Shown here piece by piece: positions 7,601 through 9,232 of a stretch of DNA of 9,232 nt. The position numbers and the translations under genes were made by a program. Source of the DNA: an uncultured bacterium (GTDB taxonomy: Bacteria; Bacillota; Clostridia; Lachnospirales; Lachnospiraceae). How positions within the stretch are numbered: the first letter of the stretch is position 1; every line of letters begins with the position of its first letter. The notes beneath the pieces are model-generated. The model had not been told where the DNA came from. It saw only the letters and a program-made list of their open reading frames with translations, and ran no database searches. Where the stretch lies: positions 1-9,232 of the forward strand of contig CAMTFT010000042.1 of assembly GCA_947071365.1 (NCBI GenBank). Direction: 5' to 3'.

Positions 7601-9159
7601 ATGGTAAGATTCTGGATCGTACCGTTGTTTTTGCCCACAAGAGGCCGGCGAAGGCCACGGATCGTATGGCCGTTTCCGTCCAGCACACCCCTGAAATTCG
7701 TCACGGTCAGATTGAGCTGTCCATTCACAGCGATGTCCGCCCCCAGTCGATAATGTGCATCCGCATCGTTGCCGATCAGATTCAAATCACGGAAAGTCGA
7801 TATCACATAGGGATTCTGGCTGCTTCCGTCTCCCTGCGCAGGAACAGAAATGCTTCTACCATCTCCGATAATCATATACCGGATGTTTGTGCCGCCATCC
7901 TCCGGCACCGTAAATTTGCCGTCTTTCAGATGGACAACGATCGCCGCTGTCGGTGGGAGAGAATGCGCTTTCCCGCTCTCCCCCATATAGAGCGGATAGC
8001 TCTTTACCTTCTGATATACAATAGAATCGCCGTAAAAACCGTACACACCACTGGACTCCTGCGCGATCACCGCAGTATAAAAGGATGTCAGAATATCTGC
8101 GAAATTCCTGCCATCTCCAAGCACCTTTTCTACATATGTCCCAGGAGAACAGTTTGCGCTCTCCTTATAAAACTGTGGAAACAGGCGCATCGGATCATAA
8201 CCGCCGCACTTCTGATCGATCATATATCTGACGAACAGATACGGCATACCGTAATCCCTCGCCGTGCTGTCCCGGTAATCCCGGTAGAACAAGGAAGAAC
8301 CGTTACGGATATCGGCATTGCCGGCTATCCCGTCCAACCAGCCGCTGCTGTCAGTGCCGCCCCAGATATAATCCATCGCTGCTACAGCCAGCCCTTCATT
8401 CAACCATGTATACGGATAATATGTGTTATATTGCGCCATCAACTGGAAGAGGGCGTGCTGGCCTTCATGAACCAGAAGCGCGTTGCGGGAATTCATTTCC
8501 CCATACTGATATTCTGACGCGTCCGGCACATTGATGTGGATCGCAGTGATTCCACTGTCATTTTTGAAAACACCGCTGGCCCCGCTCAGCTTCTCAAGCA
8601 AAATGGAGAGTTTCCCCGTATTATCCTGACACGGGATACTGCCTCCCGCCATCGCATTCAGCATCTCATACGGCCGCCCATCGTACGTGCGCGCCATATC
8701 CTTCGCAATCGCATCCGTCTTGCCTGTCGCATCGTAGCTCTCTTTCAGAGACTTATCCATCCAGACGTAGCAGTGTTCTCCGCTCCCGATACAAACGTAC
8801 GTCTTACCATTTCCGCCAGAAGTATGAATAAATTTCTCCGTACCCGTCGAATACGATACTGCCCCTGAAGTCACAACAGGCTGATTTCCGGCAGACGTCT
8901 GCACGTCCTGCCCTACGATATCCGCTGACTGAGCAGACCGGACTGATTTGCCGCTTCCGCCCGTACTGTCAAAATACAGCGTCCCCGTACTCTGAACATC
9001 CGTCGTATTTGTATTTACAATCACTGCGTATTCACCAGAAATCGTCTCTCCCGCGTTCCCTTCAGTGACAGCAGCAAAAGCCTCTGTCCCACCCACGCCG
9101 AGCATGAGCAGACACCAAAAGCTCACCTTTATTATACATTTTGCTACCCTGTTTCTCAT
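4642..9159 (-). CDS. Secreted modular metallopeptidase-like protein with GLUG, Ig-like and BspA-type LRR domains
   Basis: About 1505 residues, numbered from the ATG at 9159. A signal peptide (RNR, hydrophobic 8-24, A-F-A cleavage site at 27-29) directs export. Residues ~110-390 hold a gluzincin-type zinc peptidase core: HEGQH (231-235; 8455-8469) and WLNEGLA with Glu255 as third ligand, the HEXXH-X19-E layout of Peptidase_MA-like proteins. Residues ~443-750 are a GLUG-like beta-helix with GGIAG repeats. Ig-like domains follow at ~753-822 and ~828-902 (Big_3-like), ~904-1008 and ~1013-1105, then a beta-sandwich to ~1202. A Gly/Ser/Thr linker (1205-1271) and a Pro/Thr linker lead to BspA-type 23-residue LRRs (1367-1460) and a basic tail. 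No LPXTG, SLH or C-terminal membrane segment is seen, so the means of surface retention is unknown. AGAGGG lies 4 nt before this ATG; ATGs at 9180 and 9186 are alternatives. Any start beyond 9187 reads into adapter sequence. The protein's target is unknown. Confidence 0.88.
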   Translation of the reverse strand: MRNRVAKCIIKVSFWCLLMLGVGGTEAFAAVTEGNAGETISGEYAVIVNTNTTDVQSTGTLYFDSTGGSGKSVRSAQSADIVGQDVQTSAGNQPVVTSGAVSYSTGTEKFIHTSGGNGKTYVCIGSGEHCYVWMDKSLKESYDATGKTDAIAKDMARTYDGRPYEMLNAMAGGSIPCQDNTGKLSILLEKLSGASGVFKNDSGITAIHINVPDASEYQYGEMNSRNALLVHEGQHALFQLMAQYNTYYPYTWLNEGLAVAAMDYIWGGTDSSGWLDGIAGNADIRNGSSLFYRDYRDSTARDYGMPYLFVRYMIDQKCGGYDPMRLFPQFYKESANCSPGTYVEKVLGDGRNFADILTSFYTAVIAQESSGVYGFYGDSIVYQKVKSYPLYMGESGKAHSLPPTAAIVVHLKDGKFTVPEDGGTNIRYMIIGDGRSISVPAQGDGSSQNPYVISTFRDLNLIGNDADAHYRLGADIAVNGQLNLTVTNFRGVLDGNGHTIRGLRRPLVGKNNGTIQNLTIEAAFNDEFTSTQGIFAQVNSGQIRDCVAKGTVNAGFLRSQSIYDETSFGGIAGRNEAGVIQGCGFTATVVLTMPASKSWAGGIAGIQMGSVEKCYSKGSITINQPNGASYDVYAGGIAGELRKYGGMGGGLSYCIHSGSISVTGGNVVVGQLCGLANSNVVNGYGGLSGHLTSCYAKTGNIPAIGSPSGTLSEDGMLLTEEQIKNQTSYEGWDFSGDWKMTEDGPVRIGADDITTLTVTGTPTLCYIGERPSFWGRLSVNGGAGITITDNMVSGFDNTTPGTKTITVTYMQKSATFSIEVKAPASGTVTALAVPSRFLPLTFNSGEYFKVGNLCLQATIGGVTKYIYSGFDYDIKRPLTETDKSITFTYYGASVTCPITVVQKAPTSLAVLSKMGTTQYLDGQKLDLTGVTVQLTYNNGEKSPVFGPDQFEIYGIRVAKSVDESYTFVAQDAVLQAGDDGADIRLCATEVLPGNYGAVAASAGKVKVSERLRMTAETLHMIKGGADQYPYSSSVSGGSGNYATVAVKENLPSGVRCTNMPTTWRPYFMYEGTPTAQIGTYTSTYCISDTTTGGSILVDITIQIHGSNEARFYQFDLEQKNNPGLKADVIGIIGENTIVLRISEGTDVTNLQPSIDYGAGMGVQLPSGYWNGSKHNFTNPVIYTLTAPDGVTKKQYSVSVEFVPAGSSGGTNPGGNTGNTGGNTGSTGGGTGSTGGSTGSGTGSSGSGTGNTGGSTGSGTGSSGGSTGGGTGATTPTQPTTPSQSATPNRPSTPSQPAASAASGASSSNPQVAYPAVGSVVKSGGAYYRIIASNGMVKSVELKGLVKKKTSTFKIPATVKVDGYIYQVTSIGNKAFMNNKYLKKITIGKYVTSIGTYAFRGCKKLASVTIPNSVVTIGNGAFYQCTSLKKVVIGKSLQMIGKNAFQGCKNLRTLTIQSKKLRSVGKAAVKGVYKRAVIRVPKNKVKAYKKLFNKKTGFSGRMTLRK
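5347..5538 (-). repeat. Low-complexity repeat encoding the Gly/Ser/Thr linker
   Basis: This in-gene stretch encodes about 64 residues made of G, S, T and N only (GSTGSGTGSS and variants). It includes an adjacent 54-bp direct repeat, 5372-5425 and 5426-5479, identical at 47 of 54 positions. The frame is kept because 54 is a multiple of 3. It is followed towards the C-terminus by TPTQPTTPSQ-type Pro/Thr sequence. The linker separates the Ig-like stalk from the LRR module. Confidence 0.9.
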
Positions 9160-9163
9160 ATAA

Positions 9164-9169
9164 CCCTCT
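9164..9169 (-). promoter_or_regulatory. Ribosome binding site of the secreted metallopeptidase
   Basis: AGAGGG on the minus strand, 4 nt before the ATG at 9159. Spacing is slightly short. It supports the start that places the basic n-region of the signal peptide at residue 2. Only 28 genomic bases lie upstream, so no promoter can be seen. Confidence 0.6.
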
Positions 9170-9187
9170 AAATCCCCCATTATCATC

Positions 9188-9232
9188 CTGTCTCTTATAC
9201 ACATCTCCGAGCCCACGAGACGGAGCTACATC
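9188..9232. other. Illumina Nextera adapter remnant (not genomic DNA)
   Basis: Bases 9188-9206 are the 19-bp Tn5 mosaic end CTGTCTCTTATACACATCT. Bases 9207-9221, CCGAGCCCACGAGAC, complete the Nextera read-2 adapter. Bases 9222-9229, GGAGCTAC, fit an 8-nt i7 index (I recall it as N718 of the Nextera XT set), and ATC begins the adapter's P7 side. Genomic sequence ends at or about 9187. Translated on the minus strand the adapter gives the well-known artefact peptide MCIRDR. Confidence 0.98.

Noticed and set aside
7666..8517. 283-residue plus-strand open frame
   Set aside because: Antisense to the metallopeptidase domain of the secreted protein; no ribosome binding site or domain seen.

Overview
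The window looks like one end of a draft-assembly contig from a gut-type Clostridia bacterium, most likely a member of the Lachnospiraceae. This is inferred from the gene families (a GH94 disaccharide phosphorylase, and a large secreted Ig/BspA-LRR protein), strong GGAGG ribosome binding sites and intrinsic terminators with T-tracts. No rRNA or other taxonomic marker is present, so genus is not assignable. All three real genes lie on the minus strand.

Layout from left to right. (1) 1-1042: the first 347 codons of an alpha-D-phosphohexomutase (phosphoglucomutase/phosphomannomutase family), whose 3' end lies outside the window. (2) 1043-2008: a 966-bp gene-free interval rich in DNA repeats. It holds two direct 48-49 bp copies, the second forming a 139-bp long hairpin; a seven-copy tandem array of 35-bp units; and a run of closely packed hairpins, including intrinsic-terminator-like structures on both strands. 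(3) 2009-4399: a complete GH94 phosphorylase that most resembles N,N'-diacetylchitobiose phosphorylase. (4) 4400-4641: a short intergenic region with a good terminator for the gene upstream. (5) 4642-9159: a roughly 1505-residue secreted modular protein with a signal peptide, a gluzincin-type metallopeptidase domain (HEGQH plus NEG), a GLUG-like beta-helix, several Ig-like domains, a Gly/Ser/Thr then Pro/Thr linker, and C-terminal BspA-type leucine-rich repeats. (6) 9188-9232: not genomic. It is an Illumina Nextera transposase adapter with an i7 index left at the contig end.

Functionally, chitobiose phosphorolysis would give GlcNAc-1-phosphate and GlcNAc, and a phosphohexomutase downstream could route the sugar 1-phosphate to the 6-phosphate. 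The two genes are separated by terminators and repeats, so any link is metabolic, not a demonstrated operon. The large secreted protein probably acts outside the cell on a glycoprotein or protein target. No CRISPR array, prophage, insertion sequence, tRNA or rRNA was recognised. The parts least explained by known families are the repeat-rich interval and the architecture of the secreted metallopeptidase.
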